From contig NZ_WMIB01000019.1 of the NCBI RefSeq assembly GCF_009711125.1, positions 1 through 64,000 of the forward strand: 64,000 nucleotides of DNA, in the 5' to 3' direction. This DNA comes from Metabacillus mangrovi. GTDB taxonomy: Bacteria > Bacillota > Bacilli > Bacillales > Bacillaceae. A program made the translations under genes and the position numbers. Positions 36,028 through 44,736 of this stretch are shown piece after piece. Each line of letters begins with the position of its first letter. Position 1 is the stretch's first letter. The notes beneath the pieces were generated by a model that searched no databases, was not told where the DNA came from, and was given only the letters and a program-made list of their open reading frames with translations.

Positions 36028-36066
36028 CTATAAAAAAAGACATCTATAAGATGCCTCCTCATTTCC
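36028..36066 (-). terminator. Hairpin after the Ig-like gene
   Basis: AAAAAAAGACATCTATAAGA and GATGCC/GGCATC-type pairing around 36035-36055 give a weak hairpin with an A run (U run on the minus-strand transcript). The same element is present next to the remnant at about 33266-33293. Confidence 0.45.
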
Positions 36067-36068
36067 TC

Positions 36069-37184
36069 TTATTTAACTTTTATCTTAACCGATCTGCTAT
36101 TTTTATATTTATCAGTAGTAATAACAGTCAGCTGCGTACCCTTTTTTTGAGGTTTAATAGATGCTTTGAAATATCTCTTTTTGTCTGCAGTTGCTTTTCC
36201 AATAACGGTGCTGCCCCTTTTAACGGTTATTGAGGCTCCAGATTCTGAGTATCCGGTGACAACCTTGGTTTTTGTGGTAATGTTATTCACTTTTAATGGA
36301 GGCGCTGTTCGATCCAGTACGGTCACTTTTGTCACTTTACTTGTATTCTTGCTTGCATCAGAAGCAGTAAAGGAGATGACGGTGCCTGCCTTGGTCGTTT
36401 TAATTGGCAGTTTGAATTTACCTTTACTGTCCGCTTTCCCCCTGTAAGCAGTCTTGCCATTAATCACAGCGGCAATGTTTGAATTGGCCTCAGCAGATCC
36501 TGTAATGCTGTAATCATTATCATCCACAGCATTCACTTTCGGTGCTGCAGGTGCTGTTGTATCCGGCTTTGGCTGGTTTTGAAGAGCGGCAGTAAAGACA
36601 TAAGGTGTTGATGGATCTGCATCATCGGTTAAGTTCATTACCCCTGCAATATACGAACCTGCCGGCAGACTGAAAGCATATGCCCTTACATTATCAATGT
36701 CATCTTCCATTCCATCTATCGGATACAACGGGTTGCCATTTACATCGAAAAGCAAACTGATCGGCTGGATGGAACTGTATTCATCACCAGCTGAGGCAAT
36801 GATCAGATCGTTCGTTTTGTTTTTCAGTTCAATGAAGTAAAAGTCAAGATCGTAGACAGAATCAAACGTTCCAACAACATAACGATTCAGAGGCAGACTG
36901 TTAGGAGTATCCATATAGTCGTTGGGTTCAATCTCATACAGGTAGTCATCGTTCATAGGATTTAGAGAGTGTGCGGCGAAGGGTTTGCTTTGTATAGGAG
37001 ATGTAAGAGGCGTTTTAAGCTTCGGATTATTCGGTGTTTGGAGATATCTTTTTACAACCTCCTTCATGTTTCGATCTTCGAGATGAGTGGAAGGCTGTGC
37101 CGCTAACGCACTGCCAGGTGCCAGTAATGTTCCTGTTAAAACAATAGGGGCGACAATCACTTTTAGAGTCTTGATAATTTTCAT
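36069..37184 (-). CDS. Exported protein with PPC-like and two bacterial Ig-like domains
   Basis: 371 residues. Signal peptide of about 29 residues (VIVAPIVLTGTLLAPGSALA). A pre-peptidase C-terminal-like beta domain at about 80-205 (YEIEPNDYMDTPNSLPLN, then DLDFYFIEL). Two tandem Ig-like units of the Big_6 type at about 213-290 (TAPAAPKVNAVDDNDYSITG) and 293-371 (TAPPLKVNNITTKTKVVTG). No enzyme motif, so a secreted binding or adhesion role is inferred. GGGAGGAA precedes the ATG. A second copy has decayed to its 3' end at 33237-33390. Confidence 0.82.
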   Translation of the reverse strand: MKIIKTLKVIVAPIVLTGTLLAPGSALAAQPSTHLEDRNMKEVVKRYLQTPNNPKLKTPLTSPIQSKPFAAHSLNPMNDDYLYEIEPNDYMDTPNSLPLNRYVVGTFDSVYDLDFYFIELKNKTNDLIIASAGDEYSSIQPISLLFDVNGNPLYPIDGMEDDIDNVRAYAFSLPAGSYIAGVMNLTDDADPSTPYVFTAALQNQPKPDTTAPAAPKVNAVDDNDYSITGSAEANSNIAAVINGKTAYRGKADSKGKFKLPIKTTKAGTVISFTASDASKNTSKVTKVTVLDRTAPPLKVNNITTKTKVVTGYSESGASITVKRGSTVIGKATADKKRYFKASIKPQKKGTQLTVITTDKYKNSRSVKIKVK

Positions 37185-37385
37185 GTATTCCTCCCATTTC
37201 CTTCAAGAAATTTCTTCCAAACAAATCTTACCCTAAATCAAGCCCCCATTCCATTACTTTCGCTCTACAAAAATCTCCAAATAGCAAGGACGATGGACTA
37301 TAGGCAAAAATAAAACTACCCGTGTATTGGGTAGTCAAAATTGTACTCCATTAGTGATTACTAGAAACACCCTTCACATGGTGAC

Positions 37386-37760
37386 TCATTTATCATTCTT
37401 AAAGTAATGAACAGGCCGGATTTCAATTCGCCAGTCAAACTCTTCCCCTTTGCTGACTTGCGTGGTCGGATGAAGAGAGGCTAGCTGGATCGCTTCATCC
37501 ATACTTTCTGCTTCAAAAATAAAAACGCTGCCAATCCTTTCTTTTGTTTTTGTCAATGGACCATCTGTTGCGATTATCTTTCCATTCACACGGCGAAGGC
37601 TTTTAATCTCTGACTCCAGCCCCGCATCAAGCAGGACCTCACCACTATCATAAAAATTCTCAATGTGCGGCTGACATTCATTCATAACTTCTTCAATTTC
37701 CGCCCTTGGCCGTTCGTCCATCTTTTCAGGGTTGAAATAGCCCATACATAAAAAGATCAT
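37386..37760 (-). CDS. YciI family protein, copy 2
   Basis: ATG at 37760 with CTAGGAGAG gives 124 residues, MIFLCMGYFNPEKMD..., about 85 percent identical by eye to the protein at 33403, with the same ends and the same flanking bases. The changes cluster at residues 56-68 (KIIATDGPLTKTKERIG against DVIVTVGPNIAAKEMIG). It sits just upstream, on the same strand, of the Ig-like gene. Confidence 0.85.
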   Translation of the reverse strand: MIFLCMGYFNPEKMDERPRAEIEEVMNECQPHIENFYDSGEVLLDAGLESEIKSLRRVNGKIIATDGPLTKTKERIGSVFIFEAESMDEAIQLASLHPTTQVSKGEEFDWRIEIRPVHYFKNDK

Positions 37761-37811
37761 GAACATCTCTCCTAGATTACTCAAATTTTTTGTATCTATC
37801 AAAGAAATTAT

Positions 37812-39149
37812 TTACGCTCTCGGCACCGGAGTCGCCCTAAACGCATTCACAGTCCTGTCCATCACAACCTGCGCATCGTTTCCTGAATCAAGAATGATAT
37901 TTTGAAGCGATTCTTTTTCGACCAATACGGTTGTTACGGTTAGCGGCTCTGCTGCTTCGGTCGTGAGCAATGCTTCTACCTGCGCATCGTAGCAGGAATC
38001 GCTTGTGTTGGCATGAACCTCTGTTGCCACCACATGATTCGTGGAAATATAATTTCCATTACCCGAAACAATGCGGATGATGACAGGTGTTGCACCTTTC
38101 GGCTTGATGTTATGAATCACTTCAGAAAAGTGATTGCCAACCACAGAATTATGATGGCCGCTGATGTAGAGGAGACCATACAAATCATCCAGGCCATTGT
38201 CTATGTTCACGAAAGGAGTCCACGGTTCATGATCACGTAAAAAGTGATTGGATGAAACGAGGTTTTCCGAACAATTTCTCTTTAATACCACCATTCCCGG
38301 ATAAAACGAATGAAGCCGGTTATTCGTGATACTGGAACGAGTCACACCATCCAAACAGATGCTGCTCGCACCTCGCGGGAAAATGTTGTTCGCTGTAATC
38401 AAAAGGCCGCCAAAGTTCTCAGCGTAAATGGAATAACCTTTAAAACCGGCTCCGATCAGGTTATCCGTGATTTTCGAAGCCTGCCCCCAGCCCCGCAGTT
38501 CGATGCAATTTCCGCATTCCGCTATGAAATTGTTATGAATAGACAGGGCATCTGCATGATAAATCGTGATCCCATGCTCTAAATACACAAATCCCATACC
38601 TGTAATCCGAAAGGAATCACAAGCACTTGCAACATAAATACCCGTTTTCCCGTTCGTATACGTGTTTTCCGGATTGGTCATCCCTGAACCATCTTCAATG
38701 AAATGCAAACCATCAATACAAAAGTCCGAAAACTCCACCGAACTGATTCGGGGATTCCCACTTCGTTCCACATAAAAGGCTGCACCTTTATGTTCTTCGT
38801 CATCTTCTTCCAGGGGAAGATCAACGAGTATGCGGCTCCCTCCAGGCCACAATTCATGCAAATCTGCCCATTCCTCTTCAGGAGTATTGAATCGAATACT
38901 CGAAGAAGTAAACCCATGCCCAGCCCCCATAATTTTAAGAAAACTGATATCGATCATGACCTGAGTGCTAAGATGATAATCTCCCGGCGGAATATAGATA
39001 ACCGCACCCGGCTTGCCGCCTTTATTTTCATCTTTGTTTGTTTGGCGCTTTTTTATATCAGCGATTATGCTGTTTATCACTTCGCCAATATCCTCATACG
39101 GATTGCCGATTGGCCATTCTGTTACGTTGTAGTGGTTTTTACTGGGCAT
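37812..39149 (-). CDS. GH91 enzyme: inulin fructotransferase (DFA-III-forming) or DFA-III hydrolase
   Basis: ATG at 39149 (ACAGGAGAATC upstream) gives 445 residues of right-handed beta helix. Landmarks I remember from GH91 are present: PGAVIYIPPGDYHLSTQVMI, MGAGHGFTSSSIRF, HELWPGGSRI, LEHGITIYHADALSIHNNF, AECGNCIELRG, NNIFPRGASSICLDG and NGLDDLYGLLYISG. The Asp in ADAL and the Glu in AECGNC are 11 apart, as are the catalytic Asp233/Glu244 of the Bacillus enzyme. There is no signal peptide. Family IFTases are usually secreted whereas DFA-III hydrolases are intracellular, so hydrolysis of imported DFA-III is a real alternative. Confidence 0.85.
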   Translation of the reverse strand: MPSKNHYNVTEWPIGNPYEDIGEVINSIIADIKKRQTNKDENKGGKPGAVIYIPPGDYHLSTQVMIDISFLKIMGAGHGFTSSSIRFNTPEEEWADLHELWPGGSRILVDLPLEEDDEEHKGAAFYVERSGNPRISSVEFSDFCIDGLHFIEDGSGMTNPENTYTNGKTGIYVASACDSFRITGMGFVYLEHGITIYHADALSIHNNFIAECGNCIELRGWGQASKITDNLIGAGFKGYSIYAENFGGLLITANNIFPRGASSICLDGVTRSSITNNRLHSFYPGMVVLKRNCSENLVSSNHFLRDHEPWTPFVNIDNGLDDLYGLLYISGHHNSVVGNHFSEVIHNIKPKGATPVIIRIVSGNGNYISTNHVVATEVHANTSDSCYDAQVEALLTTEAAEPLTVTTVLVEKESLQNIILDSGNDAQVVMDRTVNAFRATPVPRA

Positions 39150-39181
39150 ATATAGATTCTCCTGTCTGTTTAAGGTAATTT

Positions 39182-39195
39182 TGATAACGCTTACA
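39182..39195 (-). promoter_or_regulatory. CcpA cre site in the GH91 leader
   Basis: TGATAACGCTTACA on the plus strand matches the cre consensus TGWNANCGNTNWCA at every position. It lies between the promoter and the ATG at 39149, a roadblock position for catabolite repression. Confidence 0.7.
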
Positions 39196-39240
39196 AATGT
39201 AACCTGACTATGCGATGAGTTTTGTTCCTTTTCTCCTTTT

Positions 39241-39269
39241 ATTGTAAAGCGCTTGAAAACCATTGGAAA
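39241..39269 (-). promoter_or_regulatory. SigA-type promoter of the GH91 gene with overlapping operator
   Basis: Minus strand: TTTCCA, 17 bases, TACAAT. The spacer ends in the palindrome AAGCGCTT (39247-39254), the core of LacI-family operators, which would block RNA polymerase directly. Confidence 0.55.
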
Positions 39270-39339
39270 TTCCAAATTATTATGAATAAGTTATATATTT
39301 TTCAGGTTTCGTACATAAACAGTGGGTCTGAGGATATAT

Positions 39340-39437
39340 GAAAGGCAACTACCCTAATCGGGTTAGTTGCCTTCTCTCATAATCAGCTACTGCACTTTAC
39401 ACTTTACACTCCACATGTATGACTGTATGTGGCAACA
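39340..39437 (-). pseudogene. Displaced, decayed 3' end of an rlmD gene with its terminator
   Basis: This stretch parallels 44702-44779: a hairpin GGCAACT...AGTTGCC (against GGCAATA...AATTGCC), then CTTCTC/CTTCTT, then CACTCCACATG and GTGGCAAC (against CTGCGGAAAC). The minus strand reads LPHTVIHVECKV then a stop, parallel to [12 protein letters not shown] of rlmD. A 7-bp tandem duplication (ACTTTAC) and a stop show decay. Both copies are in the same orientation, on the two sides of the OLD/UvrD island. Confidence 0.7.
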
Positions 39438-39572
39438 AATGAGATGGTGTTACAAGAATCAGCACGGTGATTCTTCAAGATCTTAGTTTCCCCTGAATCC
39501 TGACACGGACTTGCTATTATATACAGCGCTTAGGATATTTTCCATGTATTCAACATGGGGGTATATGAACTT
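39438..39572. other. Left flank of the defence island
   Basis: Holds two hairpins: AAGAATCA...TGATTCTT at 39453-39473 and CCATGT...ACATGG at 39541-39557. No gene is seen. These may end transcription of the DUF6037 gene or belong to the element boundary. Confidence 0.35.
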
Positions 39573-40193
39573 TTATTTTGAGTTATTAGCCGCAAAATTC
39601 CTCAAGATTATGGGATCATCGTTTTCCTTACTTGCCTCGTTAGAATAACAAAAACTAATTCCTAATTCATTACGAAAATGTTTGAACAGTGATTCTCGTA
39701 ACAATTTTGTTTTATCTGCATTAAATTCACTTCGTTCTCCACCATTTGGGTTTCTTCTTACCTTCGTACAATAAATCTTATTCGGGTCTTCCGAATCACT
39801 TTTGCTAAGAGATTGAACCATTGCAGTTTTTTCGGTTACTGAAAATTTATCAGGGACATATAAAGGAATAACACCTCCTAAACGCTCTGTGAATTGACTA
39901 AGAATATCTCCTAAATTTTCTTTATATTCTATTCCAAAATATTGACGTAAATCTTTTGAATCGGTGAGTAGTCTATGACTGTTTGCTTCTACCTTAAAAT
40001 CATCTCCTAAGTTATTGGATTTCATAAAATGTAATTTTACCAAGGCGTAAGTATTTATTCTCTTTTCAGTGCCAACAAATCTCTTTACAAGTACAATATA
40101 TTCAATTTTTTTGTAACTAAATATAAAACTACATATTGTCCATTTCTTACTCACCATGTCGTCTTTTAAAGATTTCAAGTTTTCAAGTGCCAT
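39573..40193 (-). CDS. DUF6037 family protein of the OLD/UvrD island
   Basis: ATG at 40193, 7 bases after GGAGGGTG, gives 206 residues. From memory this matches DUF6037: ENLKSLKDDMVSKKWTICSF, IVLVKRFVG, YALVKLHFMKSNNLGDDF, the block LSKSDSEDPNKIYCTKVRRN, and RSEFNADKTKLLRESLFKHF. No catalytic motif or membrane segment is recognised. AT-rich like the helicase and ATPase genes upstream. It lies 221 bases after the helicase stop, in the same direction. Family function is unknown to me; the context suggests defence. Confidence 0.72.
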   Translation of the reverse strand: MALENLKSLKDDMVSKKWTICSFIFSYKKIEYIVLVKRFVGTEKRINTYALVKLHFMKSNNLGDDFKVEANSHRLLTDSKDLRQYFGIEYKENLGDILSQFTERLGGVIPLYVPDKFSVTEKTAMVQSLSKSDSEDPNKIYCTKVRRNPNGGERSEFNADKTKLLRESLFKHFRNELGISFCYSNEASKENDDPIILRNFAANNSK

Positions 40194-40414
40194 AAATTCA
40201 CCCTCCACTTTTCGTTCCCATCCAATCTTTACGCTCTATTTTCCCGAATCCATTCCATAGCTTAATTGATACCCTGACATCCACATCCCTTGCTAATAAG
40301 TGTATTTTAGACATTTCAAATCCAGTATAGTTACGATTTCTATATACTAGTTTTAATATTAATATTATATTATCTAATCCATTTTTTTAGCTTTCGAATG
40401 GAACGTATTGAAAT

Positions 40415-42169
40415 TTAAACTAACTTAGGAACTTTAGATAAGTCTTCCACTTTGATATTGTATTTTTCCTCTATTAACTTTAGATGTTTCTTTTGCACTC
40501 TAGGAAAAGCAATGAACAATCTACTCTTAGCTCTGCTCAAACCAACATAATAAATCCTGTGTTCCTCATCATTTTCTATATTAGGATTAATTAGAAAATC
40601 CAACGAATTAGGGATTAATAAAACTGTTTCAAATTCGTCACCTTTTGCTTTATGAATAGTATGAATAGTACGATGTTCACTAATATCCTCTTTGAAATTT
40701 ATGCATATTGAAAGATGTTTATATGAAGTAGTATTATAAAAATCTTTAGCTACACCAGCTTTGAAACCAGCCATTGGATTATGTAGTTTCAAAATATTAT
40801 AGAAATCCATAATCGCTTCAGATTCATAGGTACTATATGTGTTTAATAATACCTGAAGTAACGAAATTGATTTGTTAACTTGTTCTTTCTCAGATAATCC
40901 AGTGAAAAGCATTCTCATTTTTTCTAATGCGTTTTTATAATCACCTATTCGCGCAAATTCCACTGCCTCTATAGAACTGATTATTATTCTAAGTCTAACG
41001 GAATTACTATCACACTCTTGAAATTTAATTAAAAGTTTAGAATCTATTCCATCTAAAGAAATCAACGTCTTCATTGCATTAGCTGTAGAGTTATCTCTAG
41101 AAAGTGTATGGATTACACTGTCTTCACCGTATATATCCTTAATTCTTTTATAAGCGTCTACAGTATCACCTATAAATAATGTAGGCAAATCTTCATCAAC
41201 ATTTTTATATTTATCTTGCATAATATCCATTCGAATTTTATTTAGCAGATCAATGATTTGGTTTGAACTACGTCTATTTTCAAGGATTTGATATTCTGCC
41301 ATGTTTTCTAATTGGAACTTTTTAAATTCTTCAATGTTTGCACCTTGAAAGGCATAAATAGACTGAGCAGGATCACCTATAACACCAACTATTGATTCTT
41401 CGTCTGCTATCAACTTTATAATTTTAGTTTGGATAGGATTTGTATCTTGAACTTCATCTAAGAAGAAGTACGGAAATTTTGCTCTTAAGACTTTTAATAT
41501 AAATGGATTCCTTGTAATTAGTACATAACTAAAGAACAAGATATCATCGTGATCAATCTTACCTCTTGCCCAATTTAATTTTTTATAGCTAAGTAAATCA
41601 TCTTCTAAAATTCTCGCCACTTTACTTATAGACCCTGCTTTATCTTTTTTACCAACTAACTCAAGGTGCCCGTAAGTATTAAACTTATATTCTATATTGG
41701 AAAGCCACACCCACAAAGATTTTTTTTTATCATCTATAAATTGTAATTGTCTTACTGTATTAGGGTGCTTCAAATCAGTTCTACGACTATGATTTTCTAA
41801 CCAATTTTCAACAATAGAACGTTGAGGAAACACAGTCTCATGTCCATTAATCTTTTCTACATTCACATTAAATTCATTAGCTATTAAAAATAAATACGGC
41901 TTAATAACATGTTTATACAAGAAACTATGAATCGTTGAAATTTCTACTCTATTAGCTATACTAGTACCTAGCCTTTTCATAATCGTTTCAACAGCGACAT
42001 TTGTATATGTAATACAGGCTATTTTACGAGTTTTTTCTAATCGCAAAGATCCTTTAACTGTATTTTTAATATGGTTGACTAACCAGTGCGTTTTACCTGC
42101 ACCTGGCCCGGCCGTAACTTTAAAATGTTGTTCTAATCCAATACAATTGCTAGATGAAATTGTAATCAA
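40415..42169 (-). CDS. UvrD/Rep-like superfamily 1 helicase (GajB-like)
   Basis: 584 residues with a full set of SF1A motifs: Walker A AGPGAGKT (about 20-27), motif Ia CITYTNVAVETI, motif II FFLDEVQD (about 235-242), motif III IGDPAQSIYAFQGA (about 264-277), motif V TIHKAKGDEFETVLL (about 504-518) and motif VI YVGLSRAKSRLFIAF (about 541-555). Its ATG overlaps the stop of the OLD-family gene by 4 bases. This pairing is the hallmark of Gabija, where GajB joins GajA. Somewhat longer than the roughly 500-residue GajB I remember. Confidence 0.88.
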   Translation of the reverse strand: MITISSSNCIGLEQHFKVTAGPGAGKTHWLVNHIKNTVKGSLRLEKTRKIACITYTNVAVETIMKRLGTSIANRVEISTIHSFLYKHVIKPYLFLIANEFNVNVEKINGHETVFPQRSIVENWLENHSRRTDLKHPNTVRQLQFIDDKKKSLWVWLSNIEYKFNTYGHLELVGKKDKAGSISKVARILEDDLLSYKKLNWARGKIDHDDILFFSYVLITRNPFILKVLRAKFPYFFLDEVQDTNPIQTKIIKLIADEESIVGVIGDPAQSIYAFQGANIEEFKKFQLENMAEYQILENRRSSNQIIDLLNKIRMDIMQDKYKNVDEDLPTLFIGDTVDAYKRIKDIYGEDSVIHTLSRDNSTANAMKTLISLDGIDSKLLIKFQECDSNSVRLRIIISSIEAVEFARIGDYKNALEKMRMLFTGLSEKEQVNKSISLLQVLLNTYSTYESEAIMDFYNILKLHNPMAGFKAGVAKDFYNTTSYKHLSICINFKEDISEHRTIHTIHKAKGDEFETVLLIPNSLDFLINPNIENDEEHRIYYVGLSRAKSRLFIAFPRVQKKHLKLIEEKYNIKVEDLSKVPKLV

Positions 42170-44226
42170 TTTTTACACACCCACTCAATAGCTTCTTTAA
42201 TATAGTCTGGTACCATAAAGTCTTTATAAGCTTCCGTACCTCGTTTAGCCAGATTGCTTTCCAATACATATGCTAATTCCAAAGCATTAACACCTTTACC
42301 AACTGAATTTAAATATCTAGCAGCTATTAATGCAATTTTTTTTTCATCATCTTTCCAATCTAAATATCCTTGTTTTAAGGCATTTATAATTCTAGCGTTT
42401 TCTTTTGAATTACTTAATAGACTATAAAGCTCATCAATTCCTTTTCCTTCCTTATATAGTTCCATCATATCTTTTATTTCTTCTTTGTTTGACATTGAAT
42501 CAGTTACTAATTCTTTAAGTGTTGGGTTGTAACATGCTAATTCATATTCAAGGGTTTTACCTTTCATTTCATCTTGCAAATAGAATTTTATATTAGGTGG
42601 ACATTCTAATCCTTGCTCATTAATTTTATATTCGTATTTTGAAGGCTCTATATTCATTTCAAATGGATAGCATTTTTTATAAGACCCTTTCTCAATTGTA
42701 AGGTCTTTTCTTTCTGGGTCCCTATCAGTAATACAAACTACTTTTCTATTTATTGCAGCTGGATTATTAGTGTTAAATAGATTTAAAAAATGATCAAAGT
42801 ATTTTCCGCCTACATTTATTACTGCAACATGATTATCTTCTAGAGACATCCCTACATATTCGGCAAAAATAGACATTAATAATTGCTCCGCTAATCCTTC
42901 TACCAAAATAAGTCTTTCAGCAAAAAGCATATTAGATTTTGTAGCGTCTAAAAATCTTTGTACATACTTTTTACTTTCTTCGTTAGTTCCAAAAACCTTA
43001 CCTGGATAACTAACTTGCGTTTCATAATCGGCCTTATATAAACAAATTAATTCGTCTAGACTTAATGCTCCCGTTATATGAGTTGAGTGGGTTGATACGA
43101 ATATTTGACGTACTTTTGTATCTCTTAAATTCTGTTTTAAAAACTTTAATAGCTGCCTTTGCATTGAAGGATGTAAATGCGCTTCTGGCTCTTCTATTAC
43201 AAGCATCGGAAAAACTTTAGCGTTATTTCCTAAAAACGTTTCGCTGGCATTCACTTGCATTTTTGCCAATAATAAAGACATGAAAATCAAATTATTATAT
43301 CCAAGTCCATTATGTGTTATAGGCAACTGAATTCCTGTTTGATATTCAACAATTAGTTTAAGAGCTGAATAAAGTTCAATATCTGTGATGCTACCTGCAA
43401 AATTTGGCTCTGCATTATCGAAAGAGGCACCTATATCTTTTGAATAGGATAAAATTTGTTTCTTTCCTTCTGCCATCCTTTCATTCAATGAGTCCATTAA
43501 ATTCCTTGCTTGCTCTTCAAATTTCCTTTTTTCGTCTTTGATTTTCAGTCTTTTACCATCGTCATCTAAGCCTTCATTAGATTTAATATCAAAGTCCATA
43601 AAGAATTCCAAAACGTTCTTTAATAGTGTATTTTTACCACTAAACATGTCCCTTTCGACATCCCTAATGGCATCTAAAAATTGAAAGTCGAACTTCTTCA
43701 AGTACTCGCCATCTACTGTAATTTGATTATCTAACTTTCCACCATAAATTTTGTATGTATATAAACGCAAAAAATTTCTATCTATAATCTCCCACGCTTC
43801 TAGTATAGAAGTTGTAGTAGATAGCATTCTTTCGTAATCCTCGTGGTGTTTAAGTGGGAGACAATATTCATAATGTATTTTTGCCTCATACGGCTCTTCC
43901 AACTTGGTTAGCCATTGACTTAGAACGACTAAGTCATCACCCATTAGATCTTCTTTCTCTTCTTGAGTAAGGGTGATTGAAATATTAACACTAGGCGGCT
44001 GAACTTTTAATTCTTCTAACGGAATGGTTTTATTAAAGTCATCTATAGTTAAATTCTTTTTTGTAGATGGATTAAATATCAATGCCATAGCCTTTAGTAA
44101 ATTGGATTTCCCAGCATTATTATGACCGATAATTACGTTTATACCCTCGTTAAATTCAATTATGTTGGACCTGAAATTTTTATAATTTTTAACTTCTATA
44201 TTAGAAATGTACATTCCTTCTAACAT
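42166..44226 (-). CDS. OLD-family ATPase/TOPRIM nuclease (GajA-like)
   Basis: 686 residues. N-terminal ABC-type ATPase: FNEGINVIIGHNNAGKSNLL (Walker A about 34-41), Walker B MLVIEEPEAHLHP (about 341-353) and FVSTHSTHI. C-terminal TOPRIM: LILVEGLAEQLL (Glu443), VAVINVGG and CITDRDPER (Asp501, Asp503). The long insertion between Walker A and B and the C-terminal TOPRIM fit class 2 OLD proteins, which cut or nick DNA. Start ATG 44226 abuts AAAAAGGAG; ATG 44214 is an alternative. Strongly AT-rich. Gabija-like function is inferred from the pair; other OLD-UvrD systems are possible. Confidence 0.87.
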   Translation of the reverse strand: MLEGMYISNIEVKNYKNFRSNIIEFNEGINVIIGHNNAGKSNLLKAMALIFNPSTKKNLTIDDFNKTIPLEELKVQPPSVNISITLTQEEKEDLMGDDLVVLSQWLTKLEEPYEAKIHYEYCLPLKHHEDYERMLSTTTSILEAWEIIDRNFLRLYTYKIYGGKLDNQITVDGEYLKKFDFQFLDAIRDVERDMFSGKNTLLKNVLEFFMDFDIKSNEGLDDDGKRLKIKDEKRKFEEQARNLMDSLNERMAEGKKQILSYSKDIGASFDNAEPNFAGSITDIELYSALKLIVEYQTGIQLPITHNGLGYNNLIFMSLLLAKMQVNASETFLGNNAKVFPMLVIEEPEAHLHPSMQRQLLKFLKQNLRDTKVRQIFVSTHSTHITGALSLDELICLYKADYETQVSYPGKVFGTNEESKKYVQRFLDATKSNMLFAERLILVEGLAEQLLMSIFAEYVGMSLEDNHVAVINVGGKYFDHFLNLFNTNNPAAINRKVVCITDRDPERKDLTIEKGSYKKCYPFEMNIEPSKYEYKINEQGLECPPNIKFYLQDEMKGKTLEYELACYNPTLKELVTDSMSNKEEIKDMMELYKEGKGIDELYSLLSNSKENARIINALKQGYLDWKDDEKKIALIAARYLNSVGKGVNALELAYVLESNLAKRGTEAYKDFMVPDYIKEAIEWVCKN

Positions 44227-44701
44227 CTCCTTTTTAATATTCCACTTTTATTATAAATCACTTTGTAAATAAATGGTTATAAATAAAAGGAAGCATATCT
44301 TAGTTCCCTAAGACATGCTCCACTAATATTGCACACTGTATTTTGCAAGCTAAATTTGGTTCTTACGCAAGAATAGCGGTAGGAGTCCATTAATACTATC
44401 TGGATATAGTAATCAATGACGCCATCTAGTAAACCTCTCGAACTGATACTTAAAGAAACCACGCAATTGACATAAGTTTTTCTTAGCAAGCCATGTGCGG
44501 TCTGCCACATATCCATAATACCAATAAATTAGTAACCGAAAAAATATTTACATCAAACTTCAGTTTCGTAGTTTACTTATTGGACAGAAAAAAGTCTATA
44601 ATCAATTTCATTTTAAAAGTGGTCTTGTGAAAACCGCACTTGCCAAACAGATGATCAATTTACATCAAGGATTGCTTTGGAAAACTATTGCAGGAACAAA
44701 A
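44227..44701. other. Right flank of the defence island, non-coding as far as visible
   Basis: About 475 AT-rich bases upstream of the OLD gene. A 79-codon open frame at 44277-44516 lacks a ribosome site and any recognisable motif. The stretch must contain the promoter of the defence operon. No integrase gene and no transposon end was found. Confidence 0.4.
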
Positions 44702-44736
44702 GAAGGCAATAGCCATTCGGGTTAATTGCCTTCTTC
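44702..44736 (-). terminator. Terminator of rlmD
   Basis: Minus strand GAAGGCAATTAACC and GGCTATTGCCTTC form the stem, followed by TTTTG. The 5' arm includes the last codons and stop of rlmD. A diverged copy lies at 39340-39375. Confidence 0.8.

Noticed and set aside
37812-39275. Longer 487-codon version of the GH91 protein
   Set aside because: Its extra 42 codons run through the promoter -10 box and the cre site, with no ribosome site; the ATG at 39149 is well supported.
44277-44516. 79-codon open frame on the minus strand upstream of the OLD-family gene
   Set aside because: No ribosome site, no recognisable motif and Cys/Ser/Leu-rich content typical of chance frames; treated as the non-coding flank of the island.
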